A stretch of 64,000 nt of DNA from Gammaproteobacteria bacterium RIFCSPHIGHO2_12_FULL_36_30 (GCA_001801815.1 MGXU01000001.1:248001-312000), one strand, 5' to 3'. Shown: positions 18,353 to 30,134, counted from the stretch's first letter. A program made the numbers and translations. Notes: generated from the sequence alone by a model not told the origin.

Positions 18353-19306
18353 CTAATCGGTTAATTCCGGCTGATTTAAAAACTGCGTTGTAATTATCCA
18401 AGCGCCAATTAATCCCGCCAACATTGATGCGCATAACACCTTAAAACTCAGCAAAAATGAAATTTTTTGTAAATGAAATGGTGTTTGATAAGTTTGTGCA
18501 AGTTGCGCGATCGGTGATTGTAATTGCGAAAAGAAAATCAGAATTAATAATAATGCGATGATACTGCCTAACAAACCATATAAAATACCGCGATATAATA
18601 ATGGCCTGCGAATATAAGCATTTGTCGCGCCAATTAATCTCATCACTTGTATTTCGTTAATGTGATCTGATAATGATGAACGCAATGTGTGACCAATAAT
18701 TAATATCACACCAAATCCAAATAAAAGTGAAATCGCATTCGTAATTTTTTTCCCGATAGAAACAATATCAAATAAACGCGTAACCCAATTTACATCAAGC
18801 TGCGCAACATCAACTAAAGGCAATGCTTTTAATGTTTGAAATAAGGTATTTATTGCTTGTGGATTTTGATTTCGCGTCGTTGGAAAAACAGTGACAACGC
18901 CAGGAATAGGATTGTGTTGAAATAAATCCCCAATATTATTAAACGGCGTATTTTTTTCAAATAATGCTAAACCTTGATCGGGTGAAACATAATTTATTTT
19001 TGCAATGTCTGAATTATTTTGCAGTGATTGAATTAAATTATTTGCTTGTGCGGAAGTAATATCAGATTTGAGATACAAAGAAATTGTGGGTGTGCTGATA
19101 TTCCAAGTTGTGTCGACCGTTTGCAAATTTTGCAATAAAACAAAAAATCCAACTGGTAATGCAATTGCAATTCCAATCACACATAAAGTAATAAAATTAG
19201 AAATAGGTGCGCGCAATAATTCTGAAAATGCAAATTTGACTGCACGTACGTGAGATAATAACCACCGTATGAAAATAGAATGTGTCATTTTTATTTGTCT
19301 TGACAT
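18353..19306 (-). CDS. ftsX: Cell-division protein FtsX
   Basis: About 317 residues with four membrane segments and the periplasmic loop between the first two. The start is uncertain: ATG 19306 has GGA eight bases upstream, while ATG 19315 and 19288 are also in frame. FtsX is the membrane partner of FtsE and couples the divisome to peptidoglycan hydrolases through its periplasmic loop. The gene overlaps ftsE and is followed by rpoH, the conserved gammaproteobacterial order. Confidence 0.92.
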   Translation of the reverse strand: MSRQIKMTHSIFIRWLLSHVRAVKFAFSELLRAPISNFITLCVIGIAIALPVGFFVLLQNLQTVDTTWNISTPTISLYLKSDITSAQANNLIQSLQNNSDIAKINYVSPDQGLALFEKNTPFNNIGDLFQHNPIPGVVTVFPTTRNQNPQAINTLFQTLKALPLVDVAQLDVNWVTRLFDIVSIGKKITNAISLLFGFGVILIIGHTLRSSLSDHINEIQVMRLIGATNAYIRRPLLYRGILYGLLGSIIALLLILIFFSQLQSPIAQLAQTYQTPFHLQKISFLLSFKVLCASMLAGLIGAWIITTQFLNQPELTD

Positions 19307-19950
19307 CGCGTGCATCCATTAAGAAGTGTAATCATGCGATACGGCATTTGCGCAATCAGCGATAAATCATGTGTTGCAATTAATACTGTAACGCCAACCG
19401 AATGAAATGCTTCAAATAATCGCAAAATTTCCATTGAAAGTTCTGGATCTAAATTTCCAGTCGGTTCGTCTGCTAATAAAATATCGGGTTTATTCACAAC
19501 TGCGCGCGCAATTCCAATACGTTGTTGTTCGCCGCAAGATAATTCATTTGGAAATAATTTTTCTTTTGATAACAACCCCACTTTATCTAATGCTGCATGC
19601 ACACGACGTTTCATTTCACGTTGATGATAACCCTGAATTAATAGCGGTAACGCAACATTATCAAATACAGTTTGTGTTTGTAATAGTTGTGGATTTTGAT
19701 AAATCATTCCGATGCGACGACGCAATGATGGAATATGTCTTTTCGATAATCGCGCTAAATTAAATTGATTAATTTGAATATTGCCACGCGTGGGTTGTTC
19801 AATATGCATCGCGAGTTTTAAAACGGTCGATTTTCCTGCACCAGAATGCCCTGTTAAAAAAGCCATTTCACCTGGTTTCATAGAAAATGTAACTTGAGAT
19901 AATGCAGCGTGTCCGTGATATTCTTTTGCGACGTTATTAAATTCAATCAT
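19291..19950 (-). CDS. ftsE: Cell-division ATP-binding protein FtsE
   Basis: 219 residues from ATG 19950 (MIEFNNVAKEY), with AGGG upstream. Walker A is in PGEMAFLTGHSGAGKST, identical in layout to E. coli FtsE; the signature is LSCGEQQRIGIARA and Walker B is ILLADEPTG. It is the cytoplasmic ATPase of the FtsEX complex. The start lies within the last bases of ftsY. Confidence 0.96.
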   Translation of the reverse strand: MIEFNNVAKEYHGHAALSQVTFSMKPGEMAFLTGHSGAGKSTVLKLAMHIEQPTRGNIQINQFNLARLSKRHIPSLRRRIGMIYQNPQLLQTQTVFDNVALPLLIQGYHQREMKRRVHAALDKVGLLSKEKLFPNELSCGEQQRIGIARAVVNKPDILLADEPTGNLDPELSMEILRLFEAFHSVGVTVLIATHDLSLIAQMPYRMITLLNGCTRCQDK

Positions 19951-20932
19951 CAGAAGAATTCCCTGTAAATAAAGCATCTACAAAAGCATTTGCTTCAAAT
20001 GGTTTTAAGTCATCCATTTGTTCGCCCACACCAATAAAACGAATCGGTAATTGTGTGTGATGCGTAATCGCAAATACCATGCCACCTTTTGCAGTCCCAT
20101 CTAATTTTGTCACACTGATGCTATTTAATCCAATAGCTTCATTAAATTCTTTTGCTTGATTTAATGCATTTTGTCCGATGCCTGCATCTACAATTAACAT
20201 TGTTTCATGCGGCGATTGCGCATCCATTTTTTGCATCACGCGTTTTATTTTTTTTAATTCATTCATTAAATGTGCTTGTGTATGCAATCTTCCCGCTGTA
20301 TCTGCAATTAAAATATCAATGCCGCGCGCATGGGCTGATTGCATTGCATCATAAATAACTGATGCACTGTCTGCGCCGGGTTGTTGTGCAATAACTGTAA
20401 CTTTATTGCGATCACCCCACACTTTTAATTGATCAATTGCCGCTGCGCGAAAAGTATCACCCGCCGCCAACATTACTGATTTGCCTTGTTTTAAGTAATA
20501 TTGTGCTAATTTCGCAATCGTTGTTGTTTTTCCCGCACCATTTATTCCAACCATTAAAATGACAAATGGTTTTTGATTAATCATTAATGGTGATTCGTAT
20601 GGTTTTAATAATGCAACCATTTCTTCTTTTAATGCATCACTTAATGCAGCAGGATCAGATAATTGTTTTCGGTTAACGCGATCCGCCATTTTTTGTAGTA
20701 AATGATTTGTTACTTCAATGCCAATATCAGCTGTTAATAATAATGTTTCGAGTGATTCTATTAATTCAGCATCAATCGTTTTTTTACCCAACACAAGATT
20801 GGCGAGCCCATCCGAAAAATTTTTGCGTGTGCGTTTTAAACCATCCGCTAATCGTCCAAACCAACTTTTTTTCTCAGGGGATGCTTCCGAAATCGTTTCT
20901 TTTTCTGATTTTGATTTTAAAAATTGGAACAT
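19943..20932 (-). CDS. ftsY: Signal recognition particle receptor FtsY
   Basis: 329 residues. The acidic N-terminal A domain found in E. coli is nearly absent, so the protein is mostly the NG domain. GTPase motifs are clear: GINGAGKTTTIAKLA, GDTFRAAAIDQL, LIADTAGR, and TKLDGTAKGG. It receives SRP-ribosome complexes at the inner membrane. It heads the ftsY-ftsE-ftsX-rpoH set, divergent from the M16 peptidase genes. Confidence 0.96.
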   Translation of the reverse strand: MFQFLKSKSEKETISEASPEKKSWFGRLADGLKRTRKNFSDGLANLVLGKKTIDAELIESLETLLLTADIGIEVTNHLLQKMADRVNRKQLSDPAALSDALKEEMVALLKPYESPLMINQKPFVILMVGINGAGKTTTIAKLAQYYLKQGKSVMLAAGDTFRAAAIDQLKVWGDRNKVTVIAQQPGADSASVIYDAMQSAHARGIDILIADTAGRLHTQAHLMNELKKIKRVMQKMDAQSPHETMLIVDAGIGQNALNQAKEFNEAIGLNSISVTKLDGTAKGGMVFAITHHTQLPIRFIGVGEQMDDLKPFEANAFVDALFTGNSSDD

Positions 20933-20995
20933 TGGCGTATTAACCTATAAAATGAATGCATGAATCGTAACATCTTTACGCGCCACAAGGAAAGT

Positions 20996-22282
20996 ATGCG
21001 TTATATTTTTTTAAACTTCATTTTACTTCTATTTATATCAACCACATTTGCATCAAATACGCAGGAATTTCAGCTAAAAAATGGATTAAAATTAATTGTT
21101 CGCGAAGATCATCGTGCGCCAGTTGTCTTAAGTTCAATTTGGTACAAAGTGGGCAGCAGTTATGAACACAATGGCGAAACTGGAATTTCGCACATGTTAG
21201 AACACATGATGTTTAAAGGCACAAAAGAATTTGGTTCGGGTGTTTTTAATCATATGGTCGGTGATAGTGGTGGTGATAATAATGCGAATACAGCGCGGGA
21301 TTTTACAGTTTATTATGAAACTGTTGCACCAAAAAAATTGGATATGACTTTTCAATTAGAAGCTGATCGCATGCAACATTTATTACTCAATGAAAAAGCA
21401 TTTCAAAATGAGCGAAAAGTTGTAATGGAAGAGCGACGCATGCGCGTTGATGATGATCCACAATCTGTTACTTATGAGCGTTTTAATGCAGCAGCATTTG
21501 TAAATAATCCATATCATCATCCTGTGATTGGTTGGATGACAGATATTGAACATTACACAATTCATGATTTACAAAATTGGTATCATCAATTTTATGCGCC
21601 AAATAATGCAGTAATTATTGTAATTGGCGATGTTAATGCTGATAAAGTTTATTCGGAAGTAAAAAAATATTTTAATAATATAAAACCATCTGTAATTCCA
21701 GTATTAAAACCACGCCAAGAAATTCACGCGCTTGGTGAAAAAGATATTATTGTAAATATTCCTGCACAGTTACCATGGTTAGTGATGGGTTATCATGTTC
21801 CTGCTCATTCATACACATTATTATTAATCGCACAAATTTTAAGTGGTGGTGATAGCGCGCGATTATCAGATGATTTAATTCGTGAGCATGCAATTGCAGT
21901 TGAAGCAGATGCAAATTATAGTTTATATCATTTGCATGGAACACAATTTATTTTTTCTGGAACGCCAACGCCAAAATATAGTGTTTTGCAGCTTAAAAAT
22001 GCATTTTTTGATGAAGTAAAACGTTTGCATACAACATTGGTTACACAGGACGAATTAAATCGCGCAAAAGCACAATTAATTGCAAGTCGCATTTATCAAA
22101 ATGATTCGTTGATGAAGCAAATGTTTTCGTTGGGCGAACCAGAAATGGTAGGATTGTCGTGGCGTGAGAGTGATCAGTTTGCTGCGAAAATACAATTGGT
22201 AACGCCGGAAGATATTCGTGCAGATGCGCAAAAATATTTTGTGAAGAATAATTTGACGGTGGCGGAGTTGATTCCAAAATGA
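20996..22282 (+). CDS. Exported M16-family zinc metallopeptidase
   Basis: 428 residues from ATG 20996, set by AAGGA just upstream; the in-frame ATG at 20960 lacks it. A signal peptide spans residues 1-19 (to STTFA). The inverted zinc motif HxxEH appears in SHMLEHMMFKGT, with the distant Glu in the VVMEERRMRVDDDP segment, so this is the catalytic subunit. Such proteins degrade peptides in the periplasm. The next gene overlaps by four bases and lacks the zinc motif, forming the usual catalytic/non-catalytic pair. Confidence 0.92.
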   Translation: MRYIFLNFILLLFISTTFASNTQEFQLKNGLKLIVREDHRAPVVLSSIWYKVGSSYEHNGETGISHMLEHMMFKGTKEFGSGVFNHMVGDSGGDNNANTARDFTVYYETVAPKKLDMTFQLEADRMQHLLLNEKAFQNERKVVMEERRMRVDDDPQSVTYERFNAAAFVNNPYHHPVIGWMTDIEHYTIHDLQNWYHQFYAPNNAVIIVIGDVNADKVYSEVKKYFNNIKPSVIPVLKPRQEIHALGEKDIIVNIPAQLPWLVMGYHVPAHSYTLLLIAQILSGGDSARLSDDLIREHAIAVEADANYSLYHLHGTQFIFSGTPTPKYSVLQLKNAFFDEVKRLHTTLVTQDELNRAKAQLIASRIYQNDSLMKQMFSLGEPEMVGLSWRESDQFAAKIQLVTPEDIRADAQKYFVKNNLTVAELIPK

Positions 22283-23580
22283 AAAAAATAATTATTTTAA
22301 TTTTCTTATTATTTTCAACTTCAATTTTTTCTAATAATCTATCAATCAAAATCCAACACTGGGTTTTAAGCAATAAAACACAAGTATTTTTTGTGCGTCG
22401 CACAGAAATCCCGATGTTAGATGCTGAATTAATTTTTTCTGCTGGCTCTTCGCACGATGGAAATCAATATGGTTTAGGCACTTTAACAAATGCAATGATC
22501 GGTGAAGGAGCAAATAATTTATCAACAGAACAGATTGCAAAAAATTTTGAAAATGTCGGTGCGCAATTTCGAGTGTTTGCAAATCGTGATATGGCAGGTG
22601 TTTTATTGCGGACAACAACTCGTGAAAATTATTTAAATACAGCGTTAGAAAATTTTTCGACTGTGATTTCAACCCCCGCCTTCCCTGTTGATGTTATAAA
22701 TCGCGTAAAAGAACAATTATTGTCGGCAATAAAATCGCAAGCACAAGATCCATCACAAATAGCCAGCAATGCATTTTACAAAACAATTTATCAAAATAAT
22801 TTTTATGCGCACAATCCAATTGGAAATAACGAATCTATTGTTGCGTTAACACAAAATGATTTAATTAGTTTTTATAAAAAATATTATGTTGGTGCAAATG
22901 CAGATTTAATTTTAGTGGGTGATATTACAGAAGCGCAAGCAAAAATAATTTCAAAAAAAATTGCGGGAAATTTACCAGAAGGCAAAATTATCCCAGCATT
23001 ATCTTTTGCAGAACATGATAAAACATCTGACATAAATAAAATTAATTTTCCATCAACACAGAGCACATTAATGATTGGACAAGTCGGAATAACACGTGAA
23101 AACCCCGATTATTATGCATTAATGGTTGGTAATGCAATTTTTGGTGGTTTGCAATCTTCTGTTTTATACGACGAAGTGCGTGAAAAACGTGGTTTAGTTT
23201 ATACTGTAACAAGCGCATTTGACCCGCTTCAGTATCGTGGGCCCTTTATGATTTATTTACAAACAAAATCTTCAACAGTCGATACCGCAAATGACTTAAT
23301 TAAAAAATTATTGAAAAAATTTATTGATGAAGGTCCAACGGCAGAACAATTAAATATTGCAAAACAAAGTATGATTCATGGATTTCCATTATCGTTATCT
23401 TCAAATAGTGCTATTTTAGCAGTGGTTTCTAATATCGCTTTTTACCATCGCCCGTTAAATTATCTTGATATGTATGAGAAAAATATTGATGCTGTGACAA
23501 GCGAGCAAATTAAAAAAGCGTTTCAGAAAAATATTGATGTGGATAAATTAACAACGGTAGTGGTTGGAAAAAATAATTAA
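22279..23580 (+). CDS. Exported M16-family protein without zinc motif (partner subunit)
   Basis: 433 residues with an N-terminal signal peptide (to about residue 18). It is similar in fold to the upstream peptidase, but the HxxEH site is replaced (AGSSHDGNQYGLGTLTNAM). The conserved C-terminal substrate-binding motif SVLYDEVREKRGLVYTV is intact. In two-subunit M16 peptidases the non-catalytic half supplies this R/Y site. ATG overlaps the preceding stop as ATGA. Confidence 0.9.
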   Translation: MKKIIILIFLLFSTSIFSNNLSIKIQHWVLSNKTQVFFVRRTEIPMLDAELIFSAGSSHDGNQYGLGTLTNAMIGEGANNLSTEQIAKNFENVGAQFRVFANRDMAGVLLRTTTRENYLNTALENFSTVISTPAFPVDVINRVKEQLLSAIKSQAQDPSQIASNAFYKTIYQNNFYAHNPIGNNESIVALTQNDLISFYKKYYVGANADLILVGDITEAQAKIISKKIAGNLPEGKIIPALSFAEHDKTSDINKINFPSTQSTLMIGQVGITRENPDYYALMVGNAIFGGLQSSVLYDEVREKRGLVYTVTSAFDPLQYRGPFMIYLQTKSSTVDTANDLIKKLLKKFIDEGPTAEQLNIAKQSMIHGFPLSLSSNSAILAVVSNIAFYHRPLNYLDMYEKNIDAVTSEQIKKAFQKNIDVDKLTTVVVGKNN

Positions 23581-23696
23581 AAATGCTGAAATGATCAGTT
23601 CAATATTTTGTTAATTAATAACTTTATTTTTAAAAACCATGTGATAGCATTCCTGTTGTAATTTTCTCTAAAACTAATTTTATAAGGATTTAAAAC

Positions 23697-24416
23697 ATGT
23701 CTAGATCTCCTCTTCGTAATTGTTGTTTTTTTGGGTCAACTGCAGTTGGGTTAACTGGTTTGTCATCTGGGGTATCAGCTGCTGGTGCTGCAGTTGGTGG
23801 GGCAATCTTAAATGCAGCGGGTTGGACAGTTAATGGAGCGGCAGTTGTAAAGCTTGCAACAGTTGCAGGTGCAGCAGCAGCAGGATCAGCTGTTATTGCT
23901 GGACCAATTGCTTGTTGTGCTGCAGGGCTAATGACAGTTGGCTACTCATCAGATCGTAATGCTGCATCAGGAGCATCTTTGTCTGCTGATGTATTGTTAT
24001 CAGGTGCATTCGGTGCAACAGGTGCTGCAATGTTAGGGTTATCAAAATTACAGATTGGTTACGTTGCTGCTGCGACTGCGGCGGGTGCGCCAATTATCAT
24101 TGTTGGCGCTGGTGTTATTGCTGGAGTGGCGATGTGTTTTGCAGCCGCTTGTGCTGGCGAAGAAAGCCGACATAATCCATATGGTCGCGCAAGAATTGGA
24201 AGCGCAAATGCTCCATTTACTGGCCATGAAGAACTTGTTGCTTATCCAGTTAGACCTAATGGCGAGCCTGATTTTTCAAAAGTTGCACCGGTTTTAGGTG
24301 CAGATGGTAAACCAGTCACTGTTGACAACATGAGTCATTTAAACATAATAACTTCTGTTATTCCCGCTCATCAACCAGAATTACAACAACCACCACGAAC
24401 ATCAACAATGCGTTAA
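23697..24416 (+). CDS. Ala/Gly-rich membrane-associated protein of unknown function
   Basis: 239 residues; AAGGAT lies seven bases before the ATG. The first about 150 residues are small, hydrophobic and glycine-zipper-like, rich in Ala, Gly, Val and Ser, with three to four possible membrane hairpins. The last about 90 residues are polar and proline-rich, ending QQPPRTSTMR. There is no typical signal peptide. The shape resembles Gly-zipper membrane-inserting or effector-like proteins of intracellular bacteria, which is only a resemblance. A strong terminator follows at 24422. Confidence 0.6.
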   Translation: MSRSPLRNCCFFGSTAVGLTGLSSGVSAAGAAVGGAILNAAGWTVNGAAVVKLATVAGAAAAGSAVIAGPIACCAAGLMTVGYSSDRNAASGASLSADVLLSGAFGATGAAMLGLSKLQIGYVAAATAAGAPIIIVGAGVIAGVAMCFAAACAGEESRHNPYGRARIGSANAPFTGHEELVAYPVRPNGEPDFSKVAPVLGADGKPVTVDNMSHLNIITSVIPAHQPELQQPPRTSTMR

Positions 24417-24421
24417 CATAT

Positions 24422-24463
24422 TCGCATCCATTAATTTTTTTATTTTAGTGGATGCGATTTTAA
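24422..24463 (+). terminator. Rho-independent terminator after the Ala/Gly-rich gene
   Basis: Nine-base stem TCGCATCCA (24422-24430) / TGGATGCGA (24449-24457), an 18-base T-rich loop, then TTTTAAT. It separates the upstream gene from the next orphan gene. Confidence 0.75.
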
Positions 24464-24472
24464 TCTTAAATT

Positions 24473-25195
24473 ATGCGAAATCAGCTTATTCTTTTAATTG
24501 ATGAAAATGATGAAAGTCTAAATCGATTTGCGAAACAGTTTGAAATAAAATGGAAATCAAAAGATCGCTCTTTGAATGCGCATCAAATTATTTCTATTTC
24601 ATCTGTTAATTCACACAACCTTAAAAATGAAATTGATAAAAATACCAGAATAATATTGTTAGGGCATGCCTATCCCTTAAAACGAAAAGATATATTTTTT
24701 AAGCTTCAGTCGAATATCACTGTTGATACAGTTGCTGAAAAAATAAAATTGTTAATCAACGAAAAAGTTGCCGGAACTTTTTTAAATCCAGTTGTAATTA
24801 ATTTGGTGATGTGTTTTGGTGGATACGCCAGAAACGGTGAATCTTCTATCGCAGAAAATTTGTATTATGCTTTATTAAGTCGAAAAATAAGCTCAAAAAT
24901 CACAGCACGCGAAACGAGCATTTTAGCTTGCCCAGACGGAAGAAAGAAAACATTACCCATTCAAATTCAAAATGAAATAATTGAAAAAACGAAAAAATAT
25001 AATGATTCTTGCGTACTGAGTCCTAATCGTGCAAGGTTATTTTTTGAGATTGCTTGGTTAGACCGCGATAAAAATTATGGCCATCATCTTGCGCATTCTA
25101 AATATACTTTATTTTCTACCGCAGATACTGACGGAAAAATTGTAATAAAAAAAGAATATTATGAACCTACGGTAAATGGTCATCATCCATTTTAG
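24473..25195 (+). CDS. Orphan protein with caspase-like/C80-type Cys-His motifs
   Basis: 240 residues, no signal peptide. A conserved-looking core reads RIILLGHAYP (His65) and, about 50 residues later, VINLVMCFGGYA (Cys114), with TVDTVAEKIKLLIN between them. This His-then-Cys spacing after two hydrophobic strands is the pattern of clan CD cysteine peptidases, especially C80 (MARTX/TcdA self-cleaving domains). Proteins of this type are often secreted toxins or effectors. The family assignment is my inference from motif pattern and order, not from a profile hit. The neighbouring Ala/Gly-rich gene ends in a terminator, so it is probably transcribed separately. Confidence 0.55.
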   Translation: MRNQLILLIDENDESLNRFAKQFEIKWKSKDRSLNAHQIISISSVNSHNLKNEIDKNTRIILLGHAYPLKRKDIFFKLQSNITVDTVAEKIKLLINEKVAGTFLNPVVINLVMCFGGYARNGESSIAENLYYALLSRKISSKITARETSILACPDGRKKTLPIQIQNEIIEKTKKYNDSCVLSPNRARLFFEIAWLDRDKNYGHHLAHSKYTLFSTADTDGKIVIKKEYYEPTVNGHHPF

Positions 25196-25198
25196 AAT

Positions 25199-25759
25199 TT
25201 ACGTGTTTGTCTCGTATAATGCATATTCAACTGTCTTCGTACTTTTATGTTTTTTCACCACCCAATTTTTTGGTAGCTGTGATAAATCAACCGAATTTTT
25301 TTCAAACTCTAAATAAATAACTGCATTTTTATTCAATAAATCACGTGATATTAATAATTCACATGCTTTTAATAATAAATTTTTTTTAAATGGCGGATCA
25401 ATAAAAACAATATCAAATTTATTTTTTAGTGCATTTTGAGATATAAAATCACACTGAATAAAATCAGCATTCGTGATTTTTAAATTTTCAGCATTTTTTT
25501 TAATGGTTTCAATGATAATTTTTGATATATCACAGAACGTAACCTGTTTCGCACCGCGCGATATCGCTTCAAATCCCATCGCGCCACTGCCCGCAAAAAC
25601 ATCCAAACAATTTTTATTTTCTATTTCATCTGCGAGCCAATTAAAAACAGTTTCACGAATCCGATTATGTGTTGGTCGCAAACCATCCTCTTCAAAAAAT
25701 ACTATTTTTCTGCTGCGAAAAGTGCCTGCGATGATGCGGAGTTCAGAAGGTGTTTTCAT
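25199..25759 (-). CDS. rsmD: 16S rRNA (guanine-966-N2)-methyltransferase RsmD
   Basis: 186 residues from ATG 25759 (MKTPSELRIIAG); the frame extends to a GTG at 25789 without better support. RsmD hallmarks: RIIAGTFRSRKI, RPTHNRIRETVFNWL, SAM motif I in LDVFAGSGAMGFEA, and the catalytic DPPF motif (FIDPPFKK). It methylates G966 of 16S rRNA on the small subunit. It converges on the orphan protease-like gene with only three bases between the stops. Confidence 0.93.
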   Translation of the reverse strand: MKTPSELRIIAGTFRSRKIVFFEEDGLRPTHNRIRETVFNWLADEIENKNCLDVFAGSGAMGFEAISRGAKQVTFCDISKIIIETIKKNAENLKITNADFIQCDFISQNALKNKFDIVFIDPPFKKNLLLKACELLISRDLLNKNAVIYLEFEKNSVDLSQLPKNWVVKKHKSTKTVEYALYETNT

Positions 25760-25825
25760 ATAATCAAATATTACTCTCGACAATCGCACCGATCAATAAT
25801 ATATTTTGCACTAAAGAGAACGCAT

Positions 25826-26173
25826 ATGCTGAAATGTACTAAAAATCAAGCAATCGAACGAAAAAATAGTGATCGCTGTGTTGTTTCTGAGTTTCCAATT
25901 CATGATCATGATATTAATTTTGCGATTGCAAAAATTTCTGCGTGTTATCCAGATACGGGATTGGCGACTAATACAAAGTGTAAAGAAATTGTTTTCGTGC
26001 ACGAAGGCAGTGGAAAAATAGTTGTGGATGGAAAAGAATATTTGTTAAATGCAGGCGATGTTATTTTAATCGATAAAAATGAAAAATTTTATTGGGATGG
26101 AAAAATGACGTTACATATTTCATGCACGCCGGCATTTACGCCTGAACAACATGTGCATATTGAAGCTGTATAA
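25826..26173 (+). CDS. Small cupin-domain protein
   Basis: 115 residues from ATG 25826, preceded by AAGAGA; the open frame further upstream lies over rsmD on the other strand. The cupin barrel motifs are partial: EIVFVHEGSGKIVVDGKEY followed by LNAGDVILIDKNEKFYWDG. The canonical metal-binding His pair of motif 1 is reduced. It may bind a small ligand or sugar; no pathway is indicated. Confidence 0.7.
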   Translation: MLKCTKNQAIERKNSDRCVVSEFPIHDHDINFAIAKISACYPDTGLATNTKCKEIVFVHEGSGKIVVDGKEYLLNAGDVILIDKNEKFYWDGKMTLHISCTPAFTPEQHVHIEAV

Positions 26174-26199
26174 TTCGTCATATTACCCTATTTTTAAGA

Positions 26200-26205
26200 T
26201 ATAAT
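26200..26205 (+). promoter_or_regulatory. Candidate -10 box for the first small exported-protein gene
   Basis: TATAAT 45 bases upstream of ATG 26250. The -35 region is weak, so this is a tentative assignment. Confidence 0.4.
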
Positions 26206-26249
26206 ATAAAAATATTTTTAATTTTGTGCGCCAAATATGGAGATCGCTG

Positions 26250-26750
26250 ATGAAAAATATTTTAAAAATAGCTTGTGTTGTAGTGGGTTTGTCGATTGGT
26301 ATGATCGCAAATGGCGACGAACTTCCAATTATAAAAATTGTTTATGATACACAACCATTATCACCTAATAGAGTTGGTCCAGTGCATATTTCTCCTTATA
26401 TTGTGCATTCAGATCATTGCAAGCCATATTCGAATTTTCCTGCGATAACACGAAAAGGAATATCTCTTGTTTGGAATTTGAATATCGCGCAAGGTACTTT
26501 TTGCACGCCCGCACATAATAAAAAGTGGATTAAATCTGGCGGTGGTTTACGAGTTGGTGTGATGGTGCGTGATACTGGCCAACATGTTTATTGCCCCGTT
26601 ACAAAAATTAAAGCTGGAGCGGGTCTAATTACTATTAAAATTACTAACCTTACACAGATAAGAATGTATGATGGATTAACACCGAATGGACCTAAGTATC
26701 AGTTGGGTGCAATAACTTGTGAGCAGTTAAAAACTAATAACACGCCCTGA
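26250..26750 (+). CDS. Small exported protein of unknown function (MKNILK family, copy 1)
   Basis: 166 residues starting at ATG 26250, with GGAG seven bases upstream. The signal peptide is MKNILKIACVVVGLSIGMIA (cleavage near residue 22). Mature cysteines (DHCKPY, TFCTPA, VYCPV, ITCEQL) are probably paired in the periplasm. The signal peptide start and general pattern match the next gene, so the two may be paralogues that have diverged strongly. Confidence 0.65.
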   Translation: MKNILKIACVVVGLSIGMIANGDELPIIKIVYDTQPLSPNRVGPVHISPYIVHSDHCKPYSNFPAITRKGISLVWNLNIAQGTFCTPAHNKKWIKSGGGLRVGVMVRDTGQHVYCPVTKIKAGAGLITIKITNLTQIRMYDGLTPNGPKYQLGAITCEQLKTNNTP

Positions 26751-26815
26751 AGCCGCATGACCATCCCATTGATTTAATCGTCTTATTTTCTGAATATGAA
26801 ATCGTTTTTTTTTGG

Positions 26816-26821
26816 TATAAT
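26816..26821 (+). promoter_or_regulatory. Candidate -10 box for the second small exported-protein gene
   Basis: TATAAT 50 bases upstream of ATG 26871, in the 120-base gap after the first copy. No clear -35 hexamer. Confidence 0.4.
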
Positions 26822-26870
26822 ACAAGTGCTTTTGTGCTAACCCCTCGAAATCTAAATTTGGAGTTTTGTT

Positions 26871-27317
26871 ATGAAAAATATTTTGAAAGGAATTGTTATT
26901 ATAGCGGGATTGTCAGTTGCTATCGCAGCGGAAGCAGCACAGACACCATACCCGACACTGATATTGCGAACTGCGCCTGGGGTTCCATTACCAGCTGGAT
27001 TGACCATGAACATCCAAGTAAGTCAAGATTCATACTTCACTTTAACGCCAGTATGCAACGTTTTCTCTACAACCAGCGTTGCTACTATGAGACCCACACA
27101 AGTAGAGAAGTGTGCACAAACATTTCCAACACCTAATACATTTTATTTCGTGGCATATATTATAAACGCGAATGGCAACGTGGGTGGTGGGGTTGGTTGT
27201 GCAGCAGGCCCAATCAAGATACCAGTAAGTTATAGTAAGAGCATCATAACAATTAATAAGTTTCGTTCAGAGCCTGAAGGTGTTTTCCCTGCTTCTTGTA
27301 CCGCTTCTACAAACTAA
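26871..27317 (+). CDS. Small exported protein of unknown function (MKNILK family, copy 2)
   Basis: 148 residues; GGAG lies eight bases before the ATG. The signal peptide (MKNILKGIVIIAGLSVAIAA) closely resembles that of the preceding gene. The mature part (about 125 residues) has four cysteines (PVCNVF, EKCAQT, GVGCAAG, ASCTA) and a beta-rich, Thr/Pro-containing sequence. Function unknown; the pair looks like secreted or surface proteins produced by duplication. A terminator follows. Confidence 0.65.
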   Translation: MKNILKGIVIIAGLSVAIAAEAAQTPYPTLILRTAPGVPLPAGLTMNIQVSQDSYFTLTPVCNVFSTTSVATMRPTQVEKCAQTFPTPNTFYFVAYIINANGNVGGGVGCAAGPIKIPVSYSKSIITINKFRSEPEGVFPASCTASTN

Positions 27318-27348
27318 GAGTGGTAAGAATATAGAGTCTGGGAAGTTT

Positions 27349-27382
27349 TGCCTCGCATGAAATTAGACCGCGAGGCATTTTA
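27349..27382 (+). terminator. Bidirectional terminator between the exported protein and gyrB
   Basis: Eight-base stem TGCCTCGC (27349-27356) / GCGAGGCA (27370-27377), followed by TTTTA on the plus strand and AAAACTT on the minus strand side. It lies between the convergent ends of the 26871 gene and gyrB. Confidence 0.8.
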
Positions 27383-27390
27383 TTGCATAA

Positions 27391-29838
<2,448 letters not shown>

Positions 29839-30078
29839 TTATAAAACAGTAGGTTACGTATTCATGCATTGTATCATACTTTTGATGATTTTTCTGCTTA
29901 TTTTCTTTATGTTTTTCTTTGGGTTACGGTGTTTTTTTTGGTAATTTCTTGCGCAGATATGTTATTTGACGTGATCTGACGTTATAGTTCATTAATTATC
30001 GTTATTTGATTATAAAATACAGTAAAATACGTTAATTTACATTGTCTTATTCAATGTTGGTCTTTTTCGATCGTGGAA

Positions 30079-30134
30079 GTTTCGCACCTTTTAATCTTTG
30101 CGCTCGCTCGTTTAAGATTTGCGTGATCCGAAAC
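30079..30134 (+). repeat. Dispersed palindromic repeat, internally deleted short copy
   Basis: This copy keeps only the two ends of the 237-bp repeat found at 31615 and 43645. Left end GTTTCG..., then AATCTTTG, directly joined to the right end (GCTCGCTCGTTTAAGATTTG at 30102-30121) and CGAAAC. The terminal inverted repeat extends to GAAGTTTCG / CGAAACTTC (30076-30084 and 30129-30137). The orientation is the same as the other copies. Confidence 0.75.
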
